Shown here in pieces: positions 1-8,178 of a stretch of 64,000 nucleotides of DNA (position 1 is the stretch's first letter; every line of letters starts with the position of its first letter). Where the stretch lies: NCBI GenBank assembly GCA_025359105.1, contig JANYHK010000041.1:1-64000 (forward strand). The letters are read 5' to 3'. The DNA comes from Myxococcales bacterium. GTDB taxonomy: Bacteria; Myxococcota_A; Polyangia; Polyangiales; Polyangiaceae. Position numbers and translations under genes: made by a program. The notes below the pieces were generated by a model, which was given only the letters and a program-made list of their open reading frames with translations, was not told where the DNA came from and ran no database searches.

Positions 1-14
1 CGACGCATCGCGAA

Positions 15-1136
15 CTAACGAAACGAGATTATGCGCTGCTGGGCGAGCTCGCAGAGGATGCGGAGCGCGTCGAGGAGCGGCATCCCGCTCACGTCGAGGA
101 TCAGCTCGAGGGTCGAGACGCCGTCGATGTGCGAGAGCACGAAGCCCGCGCGGTGGTCGATGGAAAGCCACCGCAGCTGATCGCGCGCGACGGTCACGAC
201 CGGGACGCGATCGAGCGGGCCGATCCGCGCCGTGTACATCTGGCGCAGGACCTGCCGGCAGTTCTCCGCGCACTCCTTCACTTCCGGGTTGTTGGGGTCG
301 TCATCGAGGAGACCGTCCGCGAGCACGAGCGCGCCGGTGTAGTCGCCGAGCGAGAAGCGGTCGCGCATCTCGCGGACGGTGTCCGCGGCGGACATCGGGG
401 CAGGCGCCGCGTCGGCGACGGCGACGGCGGGCGGGTGTTCGCTGAGGGCCCTCGGTCTGTTCGACGGGGCCGTGAGCGCCGCCGCGGCCCGCGCCGGCGC
501 GAAGACGGTGTTCTCGGGCGTCTCGTGGCGCGTCTCGGCCCCTGGCTCGTCGCGCGGCACCCCGCGCAACGAGGTGGCTGGCCCGCCGCCGCCGATGACC
601 GCATGCTCCTTCGTCGGTTGCTCCGATTCGTCATCGGCAGCCGTCCGTGAGCCCGACGGCGCACGGAGACGACTCGTCTCGCGGCGGGACGGCCCGTCGC
701 TGGGCGAGGGCTTCGTGTTCGGCTGGTCCGAGATGGGATCGCCGAGGCCGAGATCCTCCCAGCCCCGATCGAGCTCCGAGACCGGCAATCCGCTCACCGA
801 CGGGATACGCTGCGGGGCCGGCTTCACCGACGGCACCCGCGAGTCCGCCATCGACAAGAGGCTCGAGCGCATCGAGTCGGGCATCTGCGTCGTCTCTGGC
901 GACGCGCTGTCCGGCCCCAGCGTCACCTTTCGCATCAGCGTCCGCTCGTTGTGCGCATCGCGCGGCACGTCCGCCACGCCAACCACGGCACCCCGCGCCG
1001 GCGTGGAGGGACCCTTCGAGCTCGACGCCGTCTCGCGCGCGAGCTCGGCAGGGTCGAAGTCGGGGACAATCGTCGGCCGCTCCTCCGGCTCTGGGTCCGG
1101 CGACTTTTTCTTCTTGTCTTTGGGCTCTTTTCCCAC
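15..1136 (-). CDS. Hypothetical protein with TPR-like stretch and C-terminal winged-helix-like module
   Basis: A 373-residue protein that I cannot name. Residues 1-240 are low-complexity, rich in Pro, Ser, Arg and Asp with a Lys-rich start, and look disordered. Residues about 247-300 read like one TPR-type helical pair (DRFSLGDYTGALVLADG). The last 66 residues form a compact module containing GFVLSHIDG and a hydrophobic helix-turn-helix pattern. A closely similar pattern (GFILTRVNG, then an Ile/Leu-rich helix pair) opens the J-domain protein two genes upstream. It starts 9 bases after the dnaK stop on the same strand, so it is probably co-transcribed with dnaK. No signal peptide or TM segment is visible. 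A role beside the chaperone is inference only. Confidence 0.75.
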   Translation of the reverse strand: MGKEPKDKKKKSPDPEPEERPTIVPDFDPAELARETASSSKGPSTPARGAVVGVADVPRDAHNERTLMRKVTLGPDSASPETTQMPDSMRSSLLSMADSRVPSVKPAPQRIPSVSGLPVSELDRGWEDLGLGDPISDQPNTKPSPSDGPSRRETSRLRAPSGSRTAADDESEQPTKEHAVIGGGGPATSLRGVPRDEPGAETRHETPENTVFAPARAAAALTAPSNRPRALSEHPPAVAVADAAPAPMSAADTVREMRDRFSLGDYTGALVLADGLLDDDPNNPEVKECAENCRQVLRQMYTARIGPLDRVPVVTVARDQLRWLSIDHRAGFVLSHIDGVSTLELILDVSGMPLLDALRILCELAQQRIISFR

Positions 1137-1145
1137 GGCTCCGCG

Positions 1146-2969
1146 CTACGTCTTGGCGACGACCCCTTTGAACATGCGGTGCGTCCGCGTGAGCCCGTCG
1201 ATCTGTTCCTTGATCGCCGCCACGTCCTTCTTCACGATGGCCTGCCGTGCGCGCTCCACGATGGCGCGCGCCTTCTCGATCGCGTCGCGGCCGAAGTCGC
1301 TGGAGGCGACGATCTGCTCGACCTGAGGGAAGAGCTTCTCGATCTCACCGACGATCTTCTCGGCCTCCTGCTTGGCGGCCTCGAACTCCTCGCTGGAGCG
1401 GCGGTCGACGACGTCGTCCTTCGCGTTCTCGATCATTCCCTTGATCTCGTCGCGTGTCAGGCCGCTCGTCGCGGTGACCTGGATCGACTGCTCGAGGCCG
1501 GTCTCGAGGTCCTTTGCGCGCACGCTGACGATGCCGTCCGCGTTGATCTCGAAGGTGACCTCGATCTCGACGGTGCCCTTTGGCGCGCGGCGGAGGCCGG
1601 TCAGGATGAACTCGCCGAGAAGCTCGTTCTCCTCGGCGTTGGTGCTCTCGCCTTGCATGACGAGGATCTTCACCGCGGTCTGGTTGTCGCGGCTCGTCGT
1701 GAAGATCTTGGTGCGGTGCGTCGGCACCGTCGTGTTCTGGGGGATGAGCTCCTCGAAGATGCTCCCGAACGTCATGATGCCGAGCGCGTGAGGCGTGACA
1801 TCGAGGAGGACCATCTCCTGCTTGTCGTCCATGAGCGCGGCGCCCTGGATCGCGGCGCCGAGGGCGACGACCTCGTCGGGATGCACGCCCTTGCACGGCT
1901 CGCGCTCGAAGAACGTCGCGACGGCCGACTGGATCTTCGGCATACGCGTCATGCCGCCGACGAGCACGACCTCTTCGATCTCGTCCTTCTCGAGCTTGGC
2001 GTCTTCGAGCGTCTGCCGGCAGATGTCGACGGTGCGCTCGATGAGATCGTCACTCAGCTCCTCGAGCGTCTGGCGCGTCAGCGTCTTTTGCAGGTGGAGC
2101 GCTTCGTTTCGGCCGCTCGAGATGATGAAGGGGAGGTTCACCTCCGTCTCTTTCACGCTAGAGAGCTCGCACTTGGCCTTCTCGGCAGCGTCCTTCAGGC
2201 GCTGCAGGGCCATGCGGTCCTGGCGGAGATCCAGGTTGTGCTCCTCCTTGAAGCCCTGCACGAGCCAGTCGATGATGCGCGCGTCGACGTCCTCGCCGCC
2301 GAGGAACGTGTCGCCGGCGGTCGCGATGACCTTGAAGACGCCGTGGGCACCGATCTCGAGGATCGAGATGTCGAACGTGCCGCCGCCGAAGTCGTATACG
2401 GCCACGACCTTCTCCATGTTGCGGCCGAAGCCGTAGGAGAGCGCAGCCGCCGTCGGCTCGTTGATGATGCGGATGACGTCGAGCCCCGCGATCTCACCGG
2501 CGTCCTTGGTGGCCTGGCGCTGGTTGTCGTTGAAGTACGCGGGGACGGTGACGACGGCCTTGCTCACCGTCTCGCCGAGGTAGTCCTCCGCGATGATCTT
2601 CATCTCTTGCAGCACCATCGCGCTGATCTCGGGGACGGAGTACTCCTTGTCCCGGAGCACGATGCGAACGTCGTGGTGCGGGCCCTCGACGATGCGGTAG
2701 CTCGACGTCGCTACCGCGTTCTTCACCTGCGGCGAGTTCCACTTGCGCCCTATGAGACGCTTGGCGGCGTACACCGTGTTCTCGGCGTTCGTGATCGCCT
2801 GACGCTTCGCGATGTGGCCGACGAGACGCTTGCCGGCCTCGGTCACGGCGACCATCGACGGCGTCGTCTTGTACCCGCCCCGGTTGGGGATGACGCTCGG
2901 CGTTCCATTCTCCACGATGGCGACGCACGAGTTCGTCGTTCCCAGGTCGATTCCGATCACCTTCTCCAA
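1146..2969 (-). CDS. dnaK: Molecular chaperone DnaK (Hsp70)
   Basis: ATP-dependent Hsp70 chaperone of the cytoplasm, 607 residues. Phosphate-1 motif IDLGTTNS lies at residues 7-14, the phosphate-2 motif DFGGGTFD at 193-200, and an adenosine-type motif VLVGGMTRMP further on. The substrate-binding beta domain follows (LLDVTPHALGI), then a helical lid. The start codon is TTG, preceded by GGGAG at good spacing; there is no better start. The protein is about 30 residues shorter than typical DnaK (about 638) and ends in basic/hydrophobic residues with no acidic EEVD-like tail. It lies downstream of a J-domain/TPR gene rather than the usual grpE-dnaK-dnaJ order, so it may be a second, specialised DnaK rather than the housekeeping copy. 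Confidence 0.96.
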   Translation of the reverse strand: MEKVIGIDLGTTNSCVAIVENGTPSVIPNRGGYKTTPSMVAVTEAGKRLVGHIAKRQAITNAENTVYAAKRLIGRKWNSPQVKNAVATSSYRIVEGPHHDVRIVLRDKEYSVPEISAMVLQEMKIIAEDYLGETVSKAVVTVPAYFNDNQRQATKDAGEIAGLDVIRIINEPTAAALSYGFGRNMEKVVAVYDFGGGTFDISILEIGAHGVFKVIATAGDTFLGGEDVDARIIDWLVQGFKEEHNLDLRQDRMALQRLKDAAEKAKCELSSVKETEVNLPFIISSGRNEALHLQKTLTRQTLEELSDDLIERTVDICRQTLEDAKLEKDEIEEVVLVGGMTRMPKIQSAVATFFEREPCKGVHPDEVVALGAAIQGAALMDDKQEMVLLDVTPHALGIMTFGSIFEELIPQNTTVPTHRTKIFTTSRDNQTAVKILVMQGESTNAEENELLGEFILTGLRRAPKGTVEIEVTFEINADGIVSVRAKDLETGLEQSIQVTATSGLTRDEIKGMIENAKDDVVDRRSSEEFEAAKQEAEKIVGEIEKLFPQVEQIVASSDFGRDAIEKARAIVERARQAIVKKDVAAIKEQIDGLTRTHRMFKGVVAKT

Positions 2970-3056
2970 GGTCGTCTCCCGTCGTACTCGGTGGTCTCCG
3001 CGCTGGAGGGCCGTCCACCGCGAAAATTGGTTGGTCGTCCTGGCCGTGTCCCGTTG

Positions 3057-3085
3057 ATTCTAGAAGGCCCGCGGCGTTTTGGAAA
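3057..3085 (-). promoter_or_regulatory. Possible sigma-70-like promoter of dnaK
   Basis: On the minus strand TTTCCA (4 of 6 matches to the -35 box) is followed after 17 bases by TAGAAT (5 of 6 to the -10 box), 88 bases upstream of the TTG start of dnaK. It would give dnaK its own promoter in the 152-base gap after the J-domain gene. Motif match only. Confidence 0.35.
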
Positions 3086-3121
3086 AATCGCTTGTGTCTG
3101 GCGACGTTGTCTCAGGGTACC

Positions 3122-4645
3122 TCACCCTGTCTTTTCGAGCCTCTTTTGCAGCGCGATGACGGCGGTACTGCCCGGATCCATGCGCGCGGCCTGCTCAAGC
3201 TCGCGTTTTGCGGCGATCGTGAGGCCGGCCGCCAGGTAGATGTTGATGAGCGTCAGCCGGTAGGAAACGATCGCCGACCCGTACTCGATGGCCCGTTTCG
3301 AGGCGTCGGCGGCCTCGTGAAGGTTGCCCTGGGCCTGGAGGATGGCGTTGGCGAGCTTGTCTTGGACCCCCGCGTTGTCGGGCTTGGCCTTGGCGACGCG
3401 GGCCCACGAGCGCGAAGCCTCGGCCCATCGACCGTTGCGCTCCTCGTAGGTCGCCTGCTTCATGTAGTTCTCGGCGAGCGCCATGTCCGCGGCTTCCTGC
3501 GTCATGGCAAAGAGGCGCTGGAGCTCAGGGTCCTCGCCGTCGAAGCTGACGGCTACACGGTACGCGTTGGCCGCGCTGACCATGTCCTTGGCCCCGCGTG
3601 CCAGGTCGCCGGCTTGCTTGTACTTCTGCGCCTGCGCCTTGGCGGCGTCGGCGAGCCGGTCGTCGTAGCGGCGCTTCAGGGCATCCATCGCATCCTGCGT
3701 GGCGCCGGTGGGAGCTACCGACATCGGCGAGCGAGGGGGAGGCTTGGCGGTGGCGCCCCGGAGGCGCCGGGCGAGGGCTTCTCGAGCCGCGCGCGGGTCG
3801 ACCGGCGTCGACGGCGTCGGGTTGAACATCGGCTGCGACGCCGTCGGCGGGCGCGCGGGGGGCGGGACGTACGGGGTCGGGGTGGGCCTGGCGTCTTCTT
3901 CCTCCCGCCGCGGATCGTAGGGCATCGACGGGGTCCGTTGCGGCGGCGCGTCGCCCGTCCGGACGCGCTGCGCCTCCTCACGCGCGCGGATGGCGTCCGC
4001 TTGCGCGCTGGCCATCATCGCCTCGATGCCGCGCGCCTGCTCCTGCACCTCGAGGTACTGGTCGTACTCCGGCCGCTTCTCCTTCGAGGTGAGTGTGTCG
4101 TGCGCTTCGGTCACCCGCCCGAAGATGATCTCCATCTTCTGCTTGAACCCGCCGAGGTTCTTGCGAAAGTGCTTGTCGGGATGAAAGTGCGCGGCGAGCT
4201 CGAAGTAGGAGCGCTTGATCACCTTCCTCTCCGCCATGCGCGCGACGCCGAGGAGCTGGTAGTAGTTCACGTCGTCGAGGCGGTAGTAGAGCTCCAGAAT
4301 GCGGAGCTTCTCCTCGGCTTCGAGGTCGCAGGTCTCCTCGAGCTCGGCCGGATCGTAGGTGACCGGGCCGCTGGCCATCACCTCGGTGAGGCGCGGAGGC
4401 TCGGGACGTTGGCGGCGGATGGGCTCCTCCGGGGGCGGCAGGGGTAGCGCCGCCTTCGCCTCGCCGACGAACTGCACGATGTCCAACCCCGCGAGCTTGT
4501 TGAGCGATGCAGCGACGTCGTCCTCGTTGAGGCCGGTCTGCGCGGCGATCTCGCGAACCGAAGCCGCGCCGTTCACCCTCGTCAGGATGAAGCCATCGAT
4601 GGGAGCCAGCGGGAGCGAACGGAGGTCGCCGACGCTGGCCGCCAT
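3122..4645 (-). CDS. J-domain protein with C-terminal TPR region (DnaK co-chaperone)
   Basis: A 507-residue protein from the ATG at 4645; an in-frame start at 4747 would overlap lpxL. Residues 1-60 form a winged-helix-like module (LAPIDGFILTRVNG). Residues about 127-198 are a J domain with the essential HPD at 155-157 and a flanking YYQLLGV and YDQYL. A Pro-rich linker follows, then TPR-like helices to the C-terminus. The Gly/Phe and zinc-finger domains of classical DnaJ are absent, so this is a class III J-protein. J domains stimulate Hsp70 ATPase, and the next gene on the strand is dnaK, so it is the likely partner. The N-terminal module resembles the C-terminus of the protein encoded after dnaK. 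Confidence 0.9.
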   Translation of the reverse strand: MAASVGDLRSLPLAPIDGFILTRVNGAASVREIAAQTGLNEDDVAASLNKLAGLDIVQFVGEAKAALPLPPPEEPIRRQRPEPPRLTEVMASGPVTYDPAELEETCDLEAEEKLRILELYYRLDDVNYYQLLGVARMAERKVIKRSYFELAAHFHPDKHFRKNLGGFKQKMEIIFGRVTEAHDTLTSKEKRPEYDQYLEVQEQARGIEAMMASAQADAIRAREEAQRVRTGDAPPQRTPSMPYDPRREEEDARPTPTPYVPPPARPPTASQPMFNPTPSTPVDPRAAREALARRLRGATAKPPPRSPMSVAPTGATQDAMDALKRRYDDRLADAAKAQAQKYKQAGDLARGAKDMVSAANAYRVAVSFDGEDPELQRLFAMTQEAADMALAENYMKQATYEERNGRWAEASRSWARVAKAKPDNAGVQDKLANAILQAQGNLHEAADASKRAIEYGSAIVSYRLTLINIYLAAGLTIAAKRELEQAARMDPGSTAVIALQKRLEKTG

Positions 4646-4706
4646 TTTGGGGACCCGTGCGCCTTGAGCCACGCGTTCAGTGTATGCGCGTTCCTTCGAA
4701 ATCCGC

Positions 4707-5648
4707 TCACGAAATCGAGCGGTTCCCTTTTCTGTTCGCGACGACATACCGGTCGTGCATCCAGACCCAGCCCTCCGGCATGGCGAGGATGAAACGGCAC
4801 AGCGCCTCGTTGATGCGCGCCGTGAGGACGCGCTCGCGATCGGGGATGCCTGCGAGGTCCGCCGTCGGGACGCGCACGATGCGAGCGCGCTCGTCGGGGG
4901 CGCACGCGCCGACCACCACGGCGGCGCCGGTGCGCAGGGCCAGGCGAGCGGGGCCCACGGCGGTTGGCGCGGGGTGGCCGAGGAAAGGGACGTCGATCGA
5001 CGGCACGCGCGACCTCAGATCCATGAGGACGCCGAGCACGCCGCCTTCGCGCAAGACGCGAACCATTCGCGTGCCGGCGCCGGGACGCCCGCGGTAGATG
5101 GCGCGCACGCCGCGGCCCCCCCGCAGTCGCTCGTAGACGTCCCCCAGGCGCGGATCGTACGCCTCACGCGCGACAGTCGTGAGCGGCACCCCCTCCGCGA
5201 CGAGCGTGGCGCCGAGACGCTCCCAGGCGCCGAGGTGCGCCGACGCGAACACGACGCCGCGTCCCTCACCGATCGCCGCCGCGAGCACCGCCCGGTCCGC
5301 TTCGCCGAGCGTGAGCGGCTCGAGCGGGGTCGCCCTGCGGAGGAGCCCGACCGCGTCTCCGAGGTGCCCGCCGAGGTTCGAGAAGACGCGCCGGACGAGC
5401 GCTCGGCGCTCACGTGCACCGAGCTGGGGCATCGCGCCGGCGACGTTGGCGAGCGCGGTGCGCCGGGCGCCGCCGAGCAAGGCGTGCGCGACGCGCCCGA
5501 CGACCCGACCAAGGCGCCTGAGCGCCGGCGCGGGCAGGAGCCGGCACGCGCCGAGCGCAACACGCACGGCGGCGTAGAGAAGATCGTTCTTCAGCGACTG
5601 CGCGGGCCCCCACGCTCCGCCGCGCTCGCGAACGTCGACGGAGCGCAC
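4707..5648 (-). CDS. Lipid A biosynthesis lauroyl/myristoyl-type acyltransferase (LpxL/HtrB family)
   Basis: Membrane-associated acyltransferase expected to add a secondary acyl chain to lipid A. The 313-residue length fits the family. The HX4E catalytic motif is at residues 138-143 (HLGAWE), after an N-terminal hydrophobic helix near 24-45, and FASAHLGAWE is typical of LpxL/LpxM. I chose the GTG at 5648 because the upstream lipoprotein stops at 5651-5653, directly before it; the open frame extends further but would run antisense-free through another coding gene. It is the last member of a chain of five tightly spaced genes headed by an ECF sigma factor, so it is probably under envelope-related control. 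The acyl donor specificity cannot be read from the sequence. Confidence 0.88.
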   Translation of the reverse strand: MRSVDVRERGGAWGPAQSLKNDLLYAAVRVALGACRLLPAPALRRLGRVVGRVAHALLGGARRTALANVAGAMPQLGARERRALVRRVFSNLGGHLGDAVGLLRRATPLEPLTLGEADRAVLAAAIGEGRGVVFASAHLGAWERLGATLVAEGVPLTTVAREAYDPRLGDVYERLRGGRGVRAIYRGRPGAGTRMVRVLREGGVLGVLMDLRSRVPSIDVPFLGHPAPTAVGPARLALRTGAAVVVGACAPDERARIVRVPTADLAGIPDRERVLTARINEALCRFILAMPEGWVWMHDRYVVANRKGNRSIS

Positions 5649-5650
5649 GG

Positions 5651-6157
5651 TCAAAGCGGGCTCGGCACCGGCGCGTTTCGATCGACGGTCACGCCGCCGG
5701 GACACGTGCCGCACGTCGTCCGAACCTTGTCTCGCGCGCCGCGCACCTTGGTCTTTGCGTCCTCGCAGCGCGTGCGTTCGTCGGTGGCCTGGGCGAGCCC
5801 GCAAAGGTGCCCGGTGGCGCGGTCCATCGAGCCGAGCGCGCGGCACGCCGCCACGCAATCGCCTGCCGCCACGTCGAGCTCGCGCTGCGCGACGTCGAGA
5901 TCGCTCCGCGCCTTTCCGAGCGTCACCTCGCGCGCTGGGGCGACGCTGCCTGGCTGCGAATCCGGCACGGCCGACGAATAGCCGGCTGGCGGATAGCCGC
6001 CCTGCGGAGCCTGGGCGCTTTGCTTCGTCGACTCTCCGTAGCTGGCCGGCGATTGCGGGGCCGATTCCCCTGCGCTCTTCGCCGCGCCCCCGCACGAAGG
6101 CGCGAGCGCGAGCATCACGAGACCGGCCCCAATCCGCGCGCGGTTCGCCAGCCTCAT
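5651..6157 (-). CDS. Putative lipoprotein, Cys-containing, hypothetical
   Basis: A 168-residue protein with an N-terminal signal (basic start, hydrophobic core, then APSCGG, a weak lipobox at Cys22). A Pro/Gly/Ser-rich linker is followed by a helical segment with several cysteines (CVAACRAL, HLCGLA, RCEDAKTKV, TTCGTC). The even spacing suggests disulfide-linked helices in the periplasm. Its ATG overlaps the stop of the preceding lipoprotein gene (ATGA), and lpxL follows within a few bases. Family unknown to me; the pattern is common among myxobacterial lipoproteins. Confidence 0.8.
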   Translation of the reverse strand: MRLANRARIGAGLVMLALAPSCGGAAKSAGESAPQSPASYGESTKQSAQAPQGGYPPAGYSSAVPDSQPGSVAPAREVTLGKARSDLDVAQRELDVAAGDCVAACRALGSMDRATGHLCGLAQATDERTRCEDAKTKVRGARDKVRTTCGTCPGGVTVDRNAPVPSPL

Positions 6158-6777
6158 CGCTTGCCTCCATCGCCGAGGGCCCGCCCGATCACCTGCTCTT
6201 GCACCTTGACCGCCTCTTGGAGGAGCGCAATCGCCCGCGCCCGGGCCCGCTGGGCGTCGTCCTTCTTACCCGCGTCGGAGAGGTCCGCCGCGCGCGCCTC
6301 TTCGATGACCCCTTCGACCTCGAGCAGGTGCCCACGGAAGTACGTCGCGTCGGGGGCGTAACCGAGGCCCGCCTTCACCGCCTTGGCCGCCTCGTCCAGA
6401 TCGTGTCGCTTCAGGTCGAGCTCGGCGAGGCGCGCCCACGCGTCCGCAAGGACCTCGTCGATCTCGGGGATCTTCTGGCCTTCGTGGGGACGCGTCGCGG
6501 TCACGAGGCGCGTCATCACCGTCACCGCGCCAGGTAGATCGCCCTCGTCCTCGCGGATGTTCGCCTGGTGGTGGAGCGACCGCGCCTCCGAGAGGAACGC
6601 CATCACCTCGAGATCGAAGACCGGGCCCGCGTCGGCGGCCGCGTGGACGGGAGGCGGCGGGGCCGGGCTGTCGCTCGCGGCGTCGGGCTTCTTGGCGCAC
6701 GCGAACGACGCCGCGAGCGCGAGCGCCACGAGCGCGGCGCCGAGCCGGAGGGTGGGGGGCGGGGAGTAGTCTTTCAT
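6154..6777 (-). CDS. Putative TPR-like lipoprotein
   Basis: A 207-residue protein with a signal peptide ending SFACAKK (lipobox-like, Cys near residue 27) and then a Pro/Ala linker. Residues about 55-200 are helical with alternating hydrophobic and charged positions typical of TPR-like repeats (ARLAELDLKRHDLDEAAKAVKAGLGYAP). The ATG at 6777 is preferred because it overlaps the stop of the upstream gene as ATGA; a GTG at 6789 is the alternative. It lies in the sigma-factor-led chain and overlaps the next lipoprotein gene by four bases. Outer-membrane anchoring is inferred from the lipobox. Confidence 0.82.
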   Translation of the reverse strand: MKDYSPPPTLRLGAALVALALAASFACAKKPDAASDSPAPPPPVHAAADAGPVFDLEVMAFLSEARSLHHQANIREDEGDLPGAVTVMTRLVTATRPHEGQKIPEIDEVLADAWARLAELDLKRHDLDEAAKAVKAGLGYAPDATYFRGHLLEVEGVIEEARAADLSDAGKKDDAQRARARAIALLQEAVKVQEQVIGRALGDGGKR

Positions 6778-7316
6778 CGCACTCCCCACATCGCGAATCG
6801 GTTCTCGCGCAAATCGCCGGCGCGCGCCATCGCGATCCGATCGATCCGCGCGCTCGCCGCGCCCCGTGAAAGCGGTTTGGCGAACGGCTCGTCGAAGAGC
6901 TCCTGCGTCGACCGGGCCTGGAGCAGGCCGGGCCGGTCGGCTTCCGCGGGAGCGACGGCCAGACTCGCGGAACGCGGCGCCTCGGCAGACCGGTTCAGCG
7001 TGCCGAGCACCAGCACCGCCGCCGCCGCGAGGGAGAGCGCCGTCGCCGCGCCGAACACCACGCGGATCACGTTGCTGCGCGGCTGCGCTTTCGGCGCCTT
7101 CTGCACCGCGCGCTCGACCATCTCGCGATGCTCGGCGTCGTCCAGCGGGCGCGGCTCGTCGGCCAGCGCCAAGGCGCGCGCCAGCTCGGCGTCTGCGTTC
7201 ACGACCTTCGGATCCTCGAGCGCGTCGCGCAGGCGCGCCGAAGCGATCTTCTCCTCCTCCGACGGGGGCGCGTCGGGATCGTCCAGCCAGGTCGGTTTCG
7301 GCTTCTCGCTGCTCAT
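6774..7316 (-). CDS. Single-pass membrane protein, candidate anti-sigma factor
   Basis: A 180-residue protein. Residues 1-85 are acidic, helical and cytoplasmic-looking. One TM segment lies near 90-112 (VVFGAATALSLAAAAVLVLG), and a short outer domain follows (ELFDEPFAKPL). It starts inside the stop of the ECF sigma factor (ATGA overlap), the usual place and topology for an anti-sigma factor. No HxxxCxxC zinc anti-sigma motif is present, so the assignment rests on synteny and topology. Confidence 0.8.
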   Translation of the reverse strand: MSSEKPKPTWLDDPDAPPSEEEKIASARLRDALEDPKVVNADAELARALALADEPRPLDDAEHREMVERAVQKAPKAQPRSNVIRVVFGAATALSLAAAAVLVLGTLNRSAEAPRSASLAVAPAEADRPGLLQARSTQELFDEPFAKPLSRGAASARIDRIAMARAGDLRENRFAMWGVR

Positions 7317-7927
7317 GACATACCCTCGGCGTCCTCGGACAACTTCTTCTTCAGCGCGCCGATGGCACGATGAAGTAGCACGTCGAACGTCGCCGGAGTC
7401 ACCTCGAGCATATGGGCGACCTCCTCGCGCGGACGCTCTTCGAGGACGCGCAGACGCACCGCGCGCGCGTAGCGAGGGTGGATAGCTCCGAGCGCGCGCT
7501 CCATCTTGGCGCGAACCACCTCGCGATCGCGGCGATCCGACACTTGCTGGTCGATCGGCGTCGTCGTGGCGGCCGCGTCGAGCTCGCGCGCGACGTCGTC
7601 CTCCTCCCAGACAACGAGTCGCTTCCGGGCTCGCAGCTGATCGAGCGCGACGCGCAGGGCGACGGTGCGCAGCCACGGATAGAAGCCGACGTTCTGCCAG
7701 GTGAACTGGTGGATGCGCTCGACGACCTTCGCGTACGTCTCGCTGAGCGCGTCCTTCGCCGACGCTTCGGAGCCGAGGCGCGGCAGGAGGACGCTGCGGT
7801 AGAGCCCCGGGCCGAAGCGCTGGAACAGCTCGCCCATCGCCTTCTTGTCGCCGGCCTGCGCGCGCGCGACGATCTCTCGCTCCTCGGCGCGGGCCTCCTC
7901 GCGAGCCCGGTCAAGGGAGCGCTTCAT
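7313..7927 (-). CDS. ECF-type RNA polymerase sigma factor
   Basis: Sigma-70 family protein of the ECF class, 204 residues from the ATG at 7927; a GTG at 7984 would add 19 residues. Region 2 is recognisable (AMGELFQRFGPGLYRSVL, then FTWQNVGFYPWLRTVALRVALDQLRARKR). Region 4 follows with its helix-turn-helix (ERPREEVAHMLEVTPATFDVLLHRAIGALKKKL). It would direct RNA polymerase to a specific regulon. It heads a minus-strand chain of a TM protein, two lipoproteins and lpxL, all joined by overlaps, which points to envelope stress or lipid remodelling, by inference. Confidence 0.92.
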   Translation of the reverse strand: MKRSLDRAREEARAEEREIVARAQAGDKKAMGELFQRFGPGLYRSVLLPRLGSEASAKDALSETYAKVVERIHQFTWQNVGFYPWLRTVALRVALDQLRARKRLVVWEEDDVARELDAAATTTPIDQQVSDRRDREVVRAKMERALGAIHPRYARAVRLRVLEERPREEVAHMLEVTPATFDVLLHRAIGALKKKLSEDAEGMS

Positions 7928-8117
7928 TGCCTCGTCGCGCTCGACCACGGGCGGGAGGATAAAGATCGAAAGCGCTGCGGTCACGATCCCTGAACGCGCG
8001 CCACGTCCGCGAGCTTACAGGCGCTTCGGCGCGCCGCGCGGCCGTCTGCTCGCGCTGGCCTTCCTTGTCGGTCGCTACCGGCGTTTGCCCAGTCCGGTCA
8101 GGCGACGTTTACTCTAA

Positions 8118-8131
8118 GTCATTGAAATGAC
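8118..8131. promoter_or_regulatory. Perfect inverted repeat in divergent intergenic region
   Basis: GTCATT-GA-AATGAC is a perfect 6-base inverted repeat in the 251-base gap between the divergent sigma factor and M16 peptidase genes. A second pair (CGGGC at 8131 and GCCCG at 8144) follows it. This could be an operator for either gene; no known regulator site is recognised. Confidence 0.25.
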
Positions 8132-8178
8132 GGGCGACCCGTTGCCCGTTTCGTCCGGCTCCGGCAATGTAGGGGGCC

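Noticed and set aside
951-3239. Long plus-strand frame of 762 codons opposite dnaK
   Set aside because: It is the antisense of a well-conserved dnaK. High third-position GC creates long open antisense frames; the translated sequence is Asp/Leu/Arg/Val-rich with no motif.
4707-6170. N-terminal extension of lpxL to residue 487
   Set aside because: The extra 174 residues overlap a real lipoprotein gene in another frame and lack LpxL homology; the GTG at 5648 directly follows the upstream stop.
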